Assembly: GCA_963580455.1 (NCBI GenBank)
Contig: OY756970.1
Location: 3,782,001 to 3,846,000, forward strand
Length of the DNA stretch: 64,000 bases
DNA from: Euonymus europaeus
Lineage: Eukaryota > Streptophyta > Magnoliopsida > Celastrales > Celastraceae
Reading direction: 5' to 3'
This document shows positions 9,614-22,169 of the stretch, in pieces. The number at the start of each line of letters is the position of its first letter. Within the stretch, counting starts at the first letter, position 1. The notes beneath the pieces are model-generated. The model was not told the DNA's origin. It did not search any database and was given only the letters and a program-made list of their open reading frames with translations. The position numbers and the translations under genes were made by a program.

Positions 9614-11180
9614 TAACAACTTAAACTCAAATGTATGACTCTCTCTTATCAGAAATCAAATTCAAATAAAAGATGAAAATAGTAATAACTAACTAAAACA
9701 ACTTTTATATGAAAAGTATTTAAATTCAACCCACCCTACTGCCACTACATTTGAAATCAAAGATAGTTCCAAATCCACTCAAATAATTGCATACGTACGT
9801 ACACTATAAATAGTTCATAAATTCATCAACTTCATCACATGGGCTGAACTACAAAACAGTCTAGTCAAATAACTGTACAAAAACAGTCTACTTTTTTACC
9901 ATTAGATTAAATTGTATAATCTCCACCATTGAAAAAAATAACTTTTGTCTGGTTCGATTCAGTATCTACAAAGTACTTCAAGATATAATAATGTTCGTAA
10001 TTTTATGTACTTTTTATTGTCTAGAAATTGTCATTGAATTTGATTGATTAATAACTTAATTTTGGTTGTTAACAGATGTGGCCATATCTTATATAGAAAT
10101 CAAAAAAAGGTGGATTGGATGTAATTGAAACCATCGTGTTTTTGGAATGCTCTTGAGCCGGCCCATCACCAATACGATTTTTCTAGCAATAATGATATAG
10201 TTATGTTTTTTAATACAATTCAAGACAAAGGACTCTACGTGGTGCTTCACATTAGACCTTGTGTTTGTGCATAATGACATTATGGGAACGTAATTACTCT
10301 ACTTTTCTTTATCCTTTTCTTAGAATAAGATAGCTTTACATTTCATTAGTATAAGTTGTTATTTCCTGTTTTTACTTTGCTTGATTAGGTTTCCTTAAAG
10401 TTTTCTTAGTTGAAGCAAAGTTAGAATTCGCCCTTTTTAATCTTTCAATTCCGTCGATTGATATACATCACGTATCTAACGTTCGTATTTAATACAATAT
10501 TGTGTCTAGAGTACTCACTCGATTGACTCGACAAGATTTTTTTAGGAACAAATTTAGCGACCATAGTGGGAGAACAAGTATGTCTAAGAGAACAACAAAA
10601 CATAATAATCTGATTGATGGCGCTGAAAATACCACTACGGAAGCGATATAGAATGCGAAGATCGTTCTTCACATCCTAATGAAGAAAAACAATCTTTGAA
10701 TGCCCAATTAGGGTCTCTTTGCAACACTCGCCGATTAGAGGAGGTGTTTCGTAAGATATGTGGTGAGATAGTTGATATTCTCAAACCACACTTTCAATAT
10801 CATGAAGGTGTAGTAGAGTCGAATAGTGCTCGTATTCAAGAGAATACGGCTATCGATACTGCATAAGTGATTGAAGGTAAAAAGCAAAATGATGAATAAG
10901 TGTGTCGTGTTGTCAATGAAGTTGGGATGTTTGTAAATGAATGTTCACATTAAGAGGTAGGTCGTGTTATTCATGACATAAATCATACAATTAGTGAATT
11001 GTCAAGTCCTTTAGCAAGACAAATAAAAATCAAATGAACATTGAAAACTGAGAAAAAATGTTTTGAGTTTACATTTAACGGTTCAAAATTTTCATACTTT
11101 TTTACGAACCATTTGATTTGTGTTTGGCACAACAATATACCATTGGATTTTTAATTCCGATCAAAAACACATTCATAATT
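9614..11180. other. Intergenic, no convincing gene
   Basis: AT-rich sequence. At about 10700-10930 a frame reads as a helical, hydrophilic peptide interrupted by TAA codons; I do not recognise it. A 12-base string GAATTCGCCCTT occurs at about 10425. Confidence 0.4.
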
Positions 11181-11229
11181 TTTGAAAAATAAAATAAATT
11201 TTTTATCACACGAAAATAGGTTTATAGCA

Positions 11230-11480
11230 GGGTCTGCTGTAGTCCAACATTTCATTACGGTAGGAGTTCTAGCAGAGGTTCTGGAAGGGCTTCTAGAAGA
11301 AGTTCTAGTAGGGATTCTGGTCCTTTTGTTGGTCGAGGTGTTACTATTGGTAGAGGTGTTTTTGCTGGTAGAGGTGTTTCTGCTGGTAGAGGTGTTACTA
11401 GTGGAGGTCCTTCAACAGGTCATGGAGTGCCACCACGATGCAAGTTAGGAAAGCACAACTTACACATGAGAGGTCTTTGA
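11230..11480 (+). pseudogene. Degenerate Gly/Arg-repeat coding remnant
   Basis: Four copies of a GGTAGAGGTGTT-like 18-bp unit (about 11345-11400) encode GRGV-type repeats downstream of a Ser/Arg-rich stretch, in a frame that soon hits a stop. It looks like the remnant of a low-complexity RGG-like tail. No family can be named. Confidence 0.3.
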
Positions 11481-11502
11481 GGGGCAGCATTGTTGAGCCA
11501 CC

Positions 11503-11716
11503 TACGATGCCTATTGAGATGACGTGACCTGCACGAAGGAGCATGAGGAGAGTGCTTGCAAAAACTTCAAATTCAAGGGGCAACTATTGCTGCCAGGTAC
11601 ACCAACTGTACGATGCCCATTGAGATGACGTGACCTGCACGAAGGAGCATGAGGAGAGTGCCTGCAAAAACTTCAACAATTCAAGGGGCAACTATTGCTG
11701 CCAGGTACACCAACTG
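11503..11716. repeat. Tandem duplication, unit about 106-108 bp
   Basis: Two adjacent near-identical copies, 11503-11608 and 11609-11716, both run from TACGATGCC through GAGATGACGTGACCTGCACG to GGTACACCAACTG. The second has a 2-bp insertion. High similarity suggests a recent duplication. Confidence 0.95.
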
Positions 11717-12022
11717 CTTGAGTGCAACTCAAGCATCAACAAGCAACCCCAACCACAATACATAGGACAATACTAGTCTAAGTCCATGCTTAATATTTTG
11801 AAGACAATGCTTACTAGTTTTATGTTTTAAGACCATTTTGATGCTATTGTGCTGTGTTAGACCATGCTTGATGTATTCTTTAGTGTTTTGGACACTCTTT
11901 TGGACTATAATATGTACTAAATATTGTCGTGTGTGTTTAAGTGCTATTTACATTATTTTTTTAGTGATATGCTTATGATAATGATAAATAACTCATATTT
12001 TAGGAGCTCATATCTAAATAAA

Positions 12023-12300
12023 AAGTGTTAAATATTAAGTGAAACAAATTCGCTAAACTCTAACGGGCTGGTGTATCGGATTTCATGTTATAACCTAAAC
12101 AATAAGTATTAAACCCTGAGCAAAACAAATTCACTAATTCATAATGGACTAATGTCTTGGATTTTCATGTTGTTGACTTAAACAATAAGTGTTAAACCAT
12201 AAGAAAAATGAATTCGCTAAACCCTAACGGTCTAATAATTAATTAGAATAAAATCATAAAACCAAATAAATATTAAACTCTAACGGGCTCAAGTACCCGA
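12023..12300. repeat. Degenerate tandem repeat, unit about 82 bp, about 3 copies plus a partial
   Basis: AAGTGTTAAA-like phrases start at 12023, 12104 and 12187. Each is followed by AAATTCGCTAAACTCTAACG-like and GGATTTTCATGTT-like segments. A partial fourth copy lies near 12265. Confidence 0.8.
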
Positions 12301-12983
12301 ATATATTTTCAATAAAAATGCAGAAAATAACAAATATATATTCTACTGTCATGGTGTAATAAAAATTCAACTCGAATATACAGTTTACATATCATATATA
12401 TGAATTATATTGTTTTTTAAAAATAATATAATTGAAAAAACGCAATAAAATTATTGACAATGAGTTTTGTTAAAAAAAAGTTTTACGCGCTGAGTTCTAA
12501 TATGTAATTTTTTTTTCCGAAATCTAATATGTATTTTAAAAAATAAAATGTTTTGAAATTTTGTTTATAAGAAAATAATTATAAAATATAAAATAAATTA
12601 ATATTATTAGACATATTTTCTAAAATGTCTATCCTAACCCACTTATATGACTTTTGGTTTTTTTTAGTCCTTATCATTTTCCTAATTTATTTAAGTAGCC
12701 TCCTTCAACGCATCAATTTAATTAGTTTATAGATTTATTATTTTTTTTAAAAAAATCTTAATATAAAAATTTAGAGAAAATGAAAGTTATTCTTCTTACT
12801 CAGAATCAGAAAAAGCAGGATGCCTCTGGAAGCATCAATCCAAGAACACGGAGGAACCATCTGGAAGCATCAGCATTTAACTTTAACCACAATTCCAAGA
12901 GGAAAAAGGAAAGGAAAAACCAGAATTGCTTCGTTCCTTACCGTTTACACTCTCGTAACTACTAACTACAGAGAGTCGCCAGG

Positions 12984-14837
12984 ATGAGGTAACTCTTTAT
13001 GTTGCTTCAAACGAATTGATTGAGGAACCCTAGAGATTGTTGTGGTATTTTTTATCAGTTCGGTTTTTTTTTTATGAGCTATTTGTGAAAATCACAAATC
13101 AAAGGAACCTTTGCCTTTAGTTATGGCGTAATAGTTAAGGTTCTAGACTTCTAGGGCTTGGCAGTGTGCTGCTGAAGTAATTTTCGCTCAGTTTGGTTTC
13201 TGACTTCATTTCCTCTCATAGCCTGCAATAAAAGCTCAATAAAGTAGAATCCAAGCTAATAGATAGTTGGGCTTTTAGTTATATGTGTGTGTGTACACCA
13301 GTGGCCATTGCAAGTTCAGTTCCGGAAGAGAGTTGATCATTCAAAGAAGAAGTATTTGTATGCGACTGTTTGTATAACTTATGAAACAGACCGATGTTAG
13401 TTGGAGTTTACTATATGATTCAGTTTCACTATATCTAAAGCTACATTTATTTACTGACACTACAGAGTTCTTGATCACTTTCGTTCGTCTTTTGGTATGA
13501 ACTGCTAAGAAACACTTCATAGATTGTCTCTGTATGAAATTTCTCAAAATTGTGTTGCAATTCTTAGTTCTCGCTGTTAATTGGTGATACATGGGAAAAA
13601 ATCAAATTATTTAGAATATAAAGTTGGGATTATTAGTACATCAAGTGAGGGATTTTGTTAGCAAGGATCACTGTTGATGCTCCGTGCTAGTGGGTTTCAT
13701 TTTCAACCCATGTTTAATATCATTCCTAGCAGAATTAAACCTTGGCATGTGATGCGTAATATATCAATGCTTTTGAATGAGTGTCATTAAGGCAATGTTC
13801 TGCGTTTAGTATGCTAATTTTTGGCTTTACATTAACAAGTCTTTGTAAGTAGTTATGTTGATGTGATGCTAACTCTGTCATTGAGTATTCGACTTTCAGC
13901 CGACATCCTTTGGTGAAGTGGGCACAGAGGTCTGATAAGCTGTACATAACTGTTGAGCTGCCTGATGCTGAAGATGTGAAATTCAAATTGGAGCCTGAGG
14001 GAAAATTTTATTTTGCTGCTACTATCGGAGCAGAGAAGATGCCCTATGAAGTTGACTTTGATCTATTTGACAAAGTTGATGTAAATGTAGGTCCCCTCAC
14101 TTGTCTTACTCTTACCCTGTCAGTTGAATCCGTTAGCTATTCATCAAGTACTGATCCTAGAATTGTGACTTGCAGAAGAGCAAGGCTAGTGTCTCCTCAA
14201 GACATATCTGCTACCTTGTAAAGAAGGCTGAGAACAAATGGTGGGACAGATTGTTGAAGCAGGGGGGAAAACCTCCTGTGTTCTTAAAAGTTGATTGGGA
14301 TAAATGGGTTGAGGAAGATGAGGAGCCGGGAAATAAGTGTGAGTCCTACCTCTCTAATTGTAAACCATTCTTTATTCGTTCGTAATAAAAGATTTTTATG
14401 TTTGGCTCGACTTTTTGGGTACTGTGGATGCAGTCGGAACTGATATGGACTACGGCGACTTAGATTTTTCTGTAAGTGGACTTTTTCATGTCATGTATTT
14501 TGTTAGATGGTATTGTGCGTATTTAAAATATTCATGCTTTGCGCTTTTCCCTGTCAGAAACTGAATATGGGTGAAGGCATGAGCTCTGGTGCAGCTGGCT
14601 TGGATGATGGTAAGTTTTACAATTTCCACACACACAAAATATGTACACTAATTAAGGTGTCGAGAATTGTCTCTGGAGAGACTCAACAAACTTGTTTGGA
14701 TAATCTATAGTGATCTGAGGTGCCTTATCCTGCATGCAGAAATCGATGATAGTGACACAGAAGAGGAAAATCTTGAAGGTCCATCGTTGTCAGCGCACAC
14801 TGAAGAAGCGCTGCCAACGGAGGATAGAAAGTCATAA
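12984..14837 (+). CDS. p23: p23 / HSP90 co-chaperone (CS domain), complete, six exons
   Basis: p23 proteins bind the ATP-closed state of HSP90 in the cytosol and nucleus and slow or tune its ATPase cycle. The exons are 12984-12988, 13900-14086, 14176-14338, 14434-14471, 14558-14609 and 14740-14837. All introns are GT-AG, and the total of 543 nt gives a 180-residue protein with no break. The 5-nt first exon (ATGAG) rebuilds the plant p23 start MSRHP. The CS domain spans residues 1 to about 115 with hallmarks WAQRSDKLYITVELPDA, ICYLVKKAENKWWDRLL and KVDWDKWVEEDEE. The C-terminal tail is short and acidic (EIDDSDTEEE), as needed for HSP90 contact, with only a small Gly/Met patch (NMGEGMSSGAAG). 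It lacks the long GGM repeats of Arabidopsis p23-1, so it is intermediate between the p23-1 and p23-2 types. It is convergent with CPB downstream. Confidence 0.93.
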
Positions 14838-16327
14838 TCAACGGCCAGATATGAAAGTGATGCCAAGAGAGAGAGTTTGATGCTTCTCATAAGTAGTGTT
14901 TTGAAACAATGCAGCTGCCCTTGTATGTGCATAGTTCAGTGTTTTTAACATAATCATACGCGATAAATGCTTTACTTGATGAGTTGTTAGTTTAATACCA
15001 AAATGGCTTGAAGAGTTTTCAATATTGTTGGATAATAGTGCTGCCTACTCCTTTGTTCCTTCCTCACATTACAGTATTTCTGAACTATTTTAGGCTTTTC
15101 TTCTTGTTGAGTTGAGCCTGGTGATGACGATAACAATACGGTACGGAGCGGTAGCAACTAATTACTACATTAATGTAATAATTAGTTGATTTGTTCCAAG
15201 TACAGTGAAGTTTGCAAGAACTAAATCTGTCAAGGCCGTTTATCCTATGGTGGGAGAAGCCATGCATGGGAGCTCAATTAGCAATTTTTGATTCTAAAGA
15301 AACAGTTTTTGAAGATTGTAGGCAACTCTGAAATCATGGTTGTACCTGCTGGCATCCCTAATCTGGTTATTAATTGGGGTTTGCGCCCTTTAATCCGCAG
15401 TATTGTGAGGTTCCACCTAAAGTCCGAACCTTTTGACTCTTGTAGATCTGGTAATAGGGCCTGTCCATAGGGTAGTTGACACAGACTGCATCAAACCGGA
15501 GCGGAGCTGAGAGAGAGTGCAATTATTGTATCCAAAGCTTCTTTTTTTTCCCCAAAAATTGTGTTAAATTATATTTTTTTTCCCAAAAAAAACAAATTAG
15601 GGTCTAGAAGTGATTTAGTGTAATGTTTTAGTGTGTTCAGATTTAAGAATTTTCCCTTTCAAAATATTCTATTAACATTATGAATACCAAAATACTCGAT
15701 AACACATTTAAAAGCATAATCTTCAGGAACTGGGCTGGTAGCATTTCTACACTAGTGTTCTTGAGTCTCAGTTTCCTCAAGCCTTCCCCTCTTGGTTTGA
15801 AAGAAAAAAGGCTGCATATCATATCTGCATCATGCCATATTCTCTTGGTCTAGAAGGAACTAAGACAGCTATGCTTTGCCATGGCTTCCCATTATCGAAC
15901 AGATATCACCCTTACTAATACATTAAACCAATGAAAACAACACTGGTGCTGCGCAGCAAATAATGATGTATATTTGGATATTAGCGATTAATCATACTTT
16001 CAACTGTTTCTAGCCAAGTAAATATTCCAAATATCCAAGTAAAATTGTAAAACTTATTAAAACTTATTAAACTGTCTCTTCAAATTTCTTTCCGAGTTTT
16101 GAGCACAGGGATATTTTGAAAACAGAAAATTGATACCTTATAATCCTGAACATACAAAGATGAGATGAATGTAAACCAATGAGCCAAAACATCAAGGTTA
16201 TATCAAGATGGAGAACTAAGGGAAGGAGATGATGTATAGTCCAGACTGCTTATAGTAATCATTATTTTGAATAAGAATTTAGAAACAAACATAATGCGTC
16301 ACCCAATATATGATGGACAACCCCAAA
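14838..16327. other. Convergent intergenic region (3' ends of p23 and CPB)
   Basis: It contains the two 3' untranslated regions and about 1 kb of AT-rich spacer. Poly-T and poly-A tracts lie near 15540-15600. I found no gene and no clear TE boundary. Confidence 0.5.
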
Positions 16328-18582
16328 TCAGCTGTCAGGCAGTCTCATTTGCACGACTTCAGAAGGAGGACGCAACGTGCAAACCATCTCTCTAGTCTTT
16401 CCAAAATAGACCTGCAACACAGACGTTCATGTTCCTAGTGGAGTAGTATATCATGATAGTCTTGAATGGAAACAATTCAAAAGCCATTTTTTAATGACAA
16501 ATGCCGCACAGGCAGTATCCTTAGCACATAATAAAATATGATGAAAATAGAAATCATAATACCTGGTCCAGGGAATTCCTCAGTTTACCCTCCATTTCTT
16601 CTATCATTCTGCCCATGTTACACAGATGACCCTCTGCAACAGTCATGTCCATATTCATCTACGAAAGATTTTAAAAAAGTCAAGGACAACTTATAAAAAG
16701 TATATACATACGTAAGTTGAAAACTGACATTTATAAACCTGCCTTTGGTCAATAACTAAGGGAAATTGCAGAGGCTTTTATTGCTAGAGATTGCAAACGA
16801 CCATAAAGAGTTTACACAACTCTCACCTTTCACTCACATATATTGCCAGGTAAAGGAAAGTATAAACGTAATATTTCTGAAGGAAGATTGATACTTGAGT
16901 AGCCTGATGATTTGTGAAAATTAACCAAGATCCTAAGAAGCATCGACACTCTTTTTAGTCCGACACTCTTAGGACACGGAGAAGCTCAGACAAGTGTCAA
17001 ATACGTTAAAAAGATTATCCCTTTTTAAATAAATAAAAAAAACTCATTAATGGACACGCTCATGCCAAGCGTGTCCTATAAGTTGACCTTTTCTTAAATA
17101 ATTATTGTAATTTAATTAAAATAAGTTTAATAGAAAAGTGTTTTTTGACCTAAAAGGCCAAAATAGAAACACGCTCACTGCGCCGCTGCAGGTTTGTTCG
17201 CGACCGCCAACTGCTGTTGCCCTGTTCCTGCATTCGTTCGCGGCTGCTGCTGTGTTTGTTCGCACCTGAGTTCATCCCATAAGCTCTCTGTTTTCTGCAA
17301 CTACTATGTTTTCATTGGACATGAGGCTTCTCTAGGGTAATTTCTTCAATTCTTTAGACTAGTGGGCATCATAATTCTTTTGCTGCCTCAACTACTGAAA
17401 TGTGTTTTTGAATCTGTGGATATTTCGTAATGTCTTACATAAGGACCACAACCGATAGTACTATTGGTGCAGCCTCAGTTGGGACACCATCGAATGTTGG
17501 TGTTGAAGATTCAATCAAACCTCTTTGGGGGTATGTCACAAAGGACTGACAAACCTGTGGAAGGAGGTGGAGGAAGTATTCTGTGGCAATGTAATTTTTG
17601 TTATGTTGATTGTATTGTTTAGGATTATCTTGATTGAATATATATATTAAAATACATATTAAACAATTCCTCAAACGTATCCGTATCCTACTTTTTTGAA
17701 AAATCATGTATCCATGCGTCCGTGCCGTGTCGTGTCGTGTCTTATCCGTGTCCCGTGTCCGTGCTACCTAAGATGAGATCTCATATTTGGGCAAGGGTGC
17801 AATGGCTAATATACACTATAAAGTATAAGTATATAACTATTTTCCTCTATTGCTTTTCTTTTTCTACCTGGAACAACATCATCTGGAAAACTAGAAAAAT
17901 ATAAATCGAGCAAAAGCAGCATGCGCCTCATGTGATTACAAACATCAAGCAAAAGCAGTGTCCACCTCATCTGATTACAAATATAAACACAGCTAATGAG
18001 TTCCTTGGTTTAGTGGGAAAAACACATTCAAACCACTAACTTTAACATATTCAAACCAATAATTTTCTTATTAAAGGAATCGAATAAAAACAATTTCCAC
18101 AATATCATTCTCCCCAAAAAAATCACTCCTTATTTCTAGTAAATGCTTACACGCAACACAAACAATATTCATTATTCTTGGTTTTTTCTTTCTTTCTTTT
18201 TTATGTTATGAGGGTATTAGGGAATAGGTCCCATCATTGGAAAAAAGTAGTGTTTCAATATGCAAAAGATGACTCTTAACAACAAAATAAAGTACCTGTC
18301 GCCTGATTGAACCCGATAAATTGAATGAGCCTGATGACTCGTTCTTTGTTGTCAAATACAGCATAACAGTACTGGTTAAACAATAATGTGCCATGCCTTC
18401 CTCTTCAGGCCCCACCTTAATAACAGATTGGAGTTGTAACAGACTAAGAAATTGGATGACAAACACACTCACATCTCAAAGGGAAATGGGGAAATGGGGA
18501 AAAGGAGAAGAACATTGGGAGAAACAAATGGACGTGTTGCAACACCACAGATCGAAAATCGTATGTTTCCTGGAGGAAATAT

Positions 18583-18624
<42 letters not shown>

Positions 18625-20630
18625 TGAGCTCCTTCGACCTTGACCAGGCTTCAAGCCATCTTGATAATCATAAATGATGGCAAACTGGTCAAATGTATGT
18701 TGTGTCTAGTCTGGCTGGTAATTAATGTATACAGCTCACCTTTCTTTATCAAGAAGCATGCCACAAAGCCTTCGCTCTCATCCTCCCACATATAGACAGA
18801 TGAGATGCCACCTTCATAATACCTAACAATATGTTGGTTGATCAAACTGAACAATCTTTGAATTCTACATAAAAGTAAAAATGTAAAATGACAAGGAAGA
18901 AATTTGTCAGGCTTTATGAGAACAACCAATTGTCAAGCCTACCATTTTGAACTGGTCAACATGAAAAGAAACTGAAAATCATTTTCTTCACATAAATAAC
19001 AAATAATCAGTCTAAAGATTGCCAAATCATAAAACTTAAGAATCAGTCAATAGAAAAGAATATTTATCAAAAAATAGAGGTCAATAGAAGAAGGGAAAAA
19101 ACCCTCTAGAGAATATGTTCAGAAACACAATTATCAGAAAACAATTTATCAAGGACGAGGCAAGTAAAGGACCTCACTGGTCACGATAAATGGCAAAGAC
19201 ATCATTGGCTTCAATTTCAAGTTTCCTCAACTCTGATGATGGATAGGGTGCATCTTCCAAAGGTGGATGGTATTTATTAGACCAAGGTGATCTACAAAGG
19301 AAGAAAATCAATAATTAGAATTGAAAGACATCCCAAAACAATATAGCCAAAAATTACAGGAATTCTATATAATAAGCAAGATAAACAGCACAAAACCAAA
19401 GTCATAGATCCAAAGCATAATCGCAAAACAAGACTCATGCACTGGATATCAAAGAAATCACAATTTCATAACACTTCTCACTGTAAGTGGAGCTGATATT
19501 TTTTGTTATAATATATTTCCAGTCAACCAAAATTTTCTAGGCACAAGGTTTGTGATCAGAAAATTTGATATAATATGTTTAATAAACTCAAAACCTGAGA
19601 GTCTTGAGGGACTGCATACAAAGATGCTAAAGCACAGAGTGAGAGAGCGACAAACTTCAAACTTTTGGAGCGCCTAAGTACTATTTTTCAATGAGCAGTT
19701 ACCAAAATTGAGGAATATATAAAAATAGGGATAGAAAATAAACATACAATTATACATATCCATACACATGTATGTATCAAAATTCAAAAAGCCAGAAACC
19801 ATGAACAAATTATACATATTTATAAAAGAAAAAACAGCAGATCAACCTGAAATCAGTGTTAATGAGACAATCTATCAAAAGGTGGACATACTAGATTTCA
19901 TCTCTTCGGTGCTCAACCATTTTAAAAAAAAAAAAACAAAAAGGAAGAAGTAATTATCATCAAATTTTACCTGTAAGAGTCCGCATCACGATTGTATTCA
20001 CACAAAATGAACTCCTTTCCAGAATCAGTATCAAATAAAACCTATATATCAATTGTAATAAGTTTCAAGTTAAGCGGTGATAATGGAAATTTCAAGTATG
20101 AAATCTTCTTCATTTATTCGGAAAAGGAAGGAGAGTGAAAAATCTTCATCAGAATCTTTTACAAGTTTTTAAAGAATCCTAAGCTACAAATTGGCACAAG
20201 AAAAAGTATTTTCCGGATTGCCAATCACTATAAGCAGCTTTGACAATGCATTAACGGGGCACATAAGAAGTTAATAACAAGAAACGAAATCTGATAATTT
20301 ATCCGCAAAAAATTAGATGACCTAAAAAGGCAAAATTTTAAAATCGAAAATTTGATTTCTCAAATGTGATACAAATGAAATGATAAATTTTTGTTCCGAT
20401 TCGTTTTCCTCATCAAACAGAACATTTGCATAACCAACCCAACACAACACAACCCTAACTAAGATGAAAAATCAAAAGATCCAGGAGAGAGAGAGGAGGA
20501 CCTGAAGGGGCTGATCGACTTGTGAGAGTAGATCGGAGGAGTGATTGGGCAATAGACTTAGAAGAGCAGAGAGAGCCGTCTCCGACTGCTTTGGGTGTAT
20601 TCTTCGCATCAATCCCATCGCTGCCTCCAT
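16328..20630 (-). CDS. CPB: F-actin capping protein subunit beta, complete, eight exons
   Basis: CPB pairs with CPA to form the heterodimer that caps actin filament barbed ends in the cytoplasm, blocking subunit loss and addition. Exons on the minus strand: 20630-20502, 20041-19971, 19291-19178, 18822-18740, 18659-18586, 18415-18296, 16658-16563 and 16411-16328. They total 771 nt and give 256 residues, the usual plant length, with every junction in phase and GT-AG. Recognisable segments in order: [10 protein letters not shown] start, [117 protein letters not shown] and [16 protein letters not shown], ending LPDS. The 1.6-kb intron 6 contains a hAT remnant. No disabling lesion is seen, so it is probably functional. 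Confidence 0.96.
16939..17765 (+). mobile_element. hAT-like transposon remnant in CPB intron 6
   Basis: The ends are AGCATCGACAC on the left and, on the opposite strand, AGCACGGACAC on the right. The 8-bp flanks TCCTAAGA (16931-16938) and ACCTAAGA (17766-17773) differ at one position, fitting an aged hAT target duplication. The interior near 17495-17605 encodes, across one frameshift, PLWGYVTK then a glycine run and ILWQCNFC, the start of a BED zinc finger as in plant hAT transposases. The rest of the transposase is absent. Subterminal GTGTC repeats (17730-17762) are also typical of hAT elements. Confidence 0.65.
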
Positions 20631-20837
20631 TTCTGGATTTGATTTTGATTTTTTCTTCTCAACTCCAATTCCACAATACGAAGCAAAAAACTAAATCGAG
20701 TGGCTGAAATATAAAACAATTCTCTCAAATAACTGTATGAAAATACTCTTCATTAAATTAGGTATTTTACACTGCATTTTAAAAAAAAGAGTTAAATATT
20801 TATTTTGTCCCAATCAATAATTTAATATTATTTATTC

Positions 20838-21300
20838 CACTACAAAAAAATTAAATTTGCTAATTATCGACAAAATTTATTGTAGGTGATCCTAAAAATT
20901 CATCGATAATATTAATTATCGATCAGAAATTTATGTTGTTAAAACGCTCATGGATAATCGAAATACTGATGCGGAAAATTTCGTTGCTAATTATTGACGA
21001 ATTATTTCTGTTGGTCAATATCAACAAAAAAGTTCATAGCTAATTTATCGGGAAAAAAAATCATCAATAATATGTTGAAAAAAATAATTAAATTTCATCT
21101 GTAATCCTTTTGCAAAAAAATATGTTTTTTATTCCATGGGTAATCCATCGGGAAAAAAATCGTCAGCAAAAAATAATAATAAAATTGTTATTATTGCTCT
21201 GTTAAATTTTTCGTTAAATAAGCTAAATTTTCATACTCATTATTGTCATATCTTTTTCATAATAAAATTTTAAAAAAATATATTCGCGGATGTTGACTGA
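20838..21300 (+). mobile_element. Possible CACTA-type transposon end with subterminal repeats
   Basis: CACTACAAAAAAA at 20838-20850 matches the terminal motif of CACTA (En/Spm) elements. It is followed by recurring ATTATCGA or ATCGGGAAAAAAAATC-like phrases on both strands, reminiscent of subterminal repeats. No matching opposite end was found, so the extent is unknown. Confidence 0.35.
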
Positions 21301-22110
21301 GTCAACATCCACTTGTCGTGTATTAAAATGGATAGTACATCGCTCAGTCTTTTTGTCAGATTGGACACTAGTAAAACCCTAATTCGACCATCATCAATAT
21401 TTGGAACAATTAATTATACTTGAACCTCCTAAGTTTAACTCATATTTAAAAGTAAGTCTTATAATATGATAATATTATTGGGCTTGAGTTTTCATTAAAA
21501 TATAAGATCATTATGGACTTTACCTTTATTGGCTATAAAACATTAAACCCCTCCAAATCGGACTTTTTTTGAGAATTAGAGTTAGGTCTTAATTTGTTAA
21601 CTCTTAAGAGTAAAAGGATAGCCAATATTCTTTTTATAGTCAATGGCTAACTAATTTTTAAATTTATTAAGTCTATAACTTATAGAAAAGCTGAAGAAGA
21701 GAGAGTGTTATTTCATGTTGCCGGTCAGCACTTGAAAAAATAACACCCGGACATGATTTCAATAATTATTAAATTAATTTTATTTGATTTTTAAAAACAT
21801 GGATACCAGGTTGTTCCCATGTCAACAGCAGGAAAAATAACTCCTGGATTTGGTTTAAATAATTATTCAATTGGTTATAACATCATTCCCACAAAACCAG
21901 CTTATACATTAACAAAATGAATACATTATCCATGACTTTAAGAATTCTAATAGTCATGATTCTTGGGAAGCCCCATAAGTGCAGCCATATTACTCTTTAA
22001 ATGTTATAAAGAAGTTGTTTCTAAAAAGTAAAAAGAACAACACTATACTTTAAAAAAAATACTATAAATTACAAGCACCAAAAAAATTATGATAATAAGA
22101 TTAAAATGTA
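21301..22110. other. Intergenic, no gene recognised
   Basis: AT-rich non-coding sequence. It ends just before a Helitron-like hairpin. Confidence 0.5.
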
Positions 22111-22113
22111 CAA

Positions 22114-22141
22114 TCCGCTCAAAGCGCGGGCATTCGTATAG
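22114..22141 (+). mobile_element. Weak Helitron-like 3' hairpin
   Basis: CCGCTCAAAGCGCGGGC forms an imperfect hairpin and is followed by a TATAGT ending, similar to the better candidate at 9586-9613. The canonical CTRR is not intact. Confidence 0.3.
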
Positions 22142-22169
22142 TTAAGGATAAACTTGAAAAGCTCCACAA

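Noticed and set aside
10423..10436. GAATTCGCCCTT, identical to a common TA-cloning vector junction
   Set aside because: Twelve bases can match by chance, and no further vector sequence flanks it.
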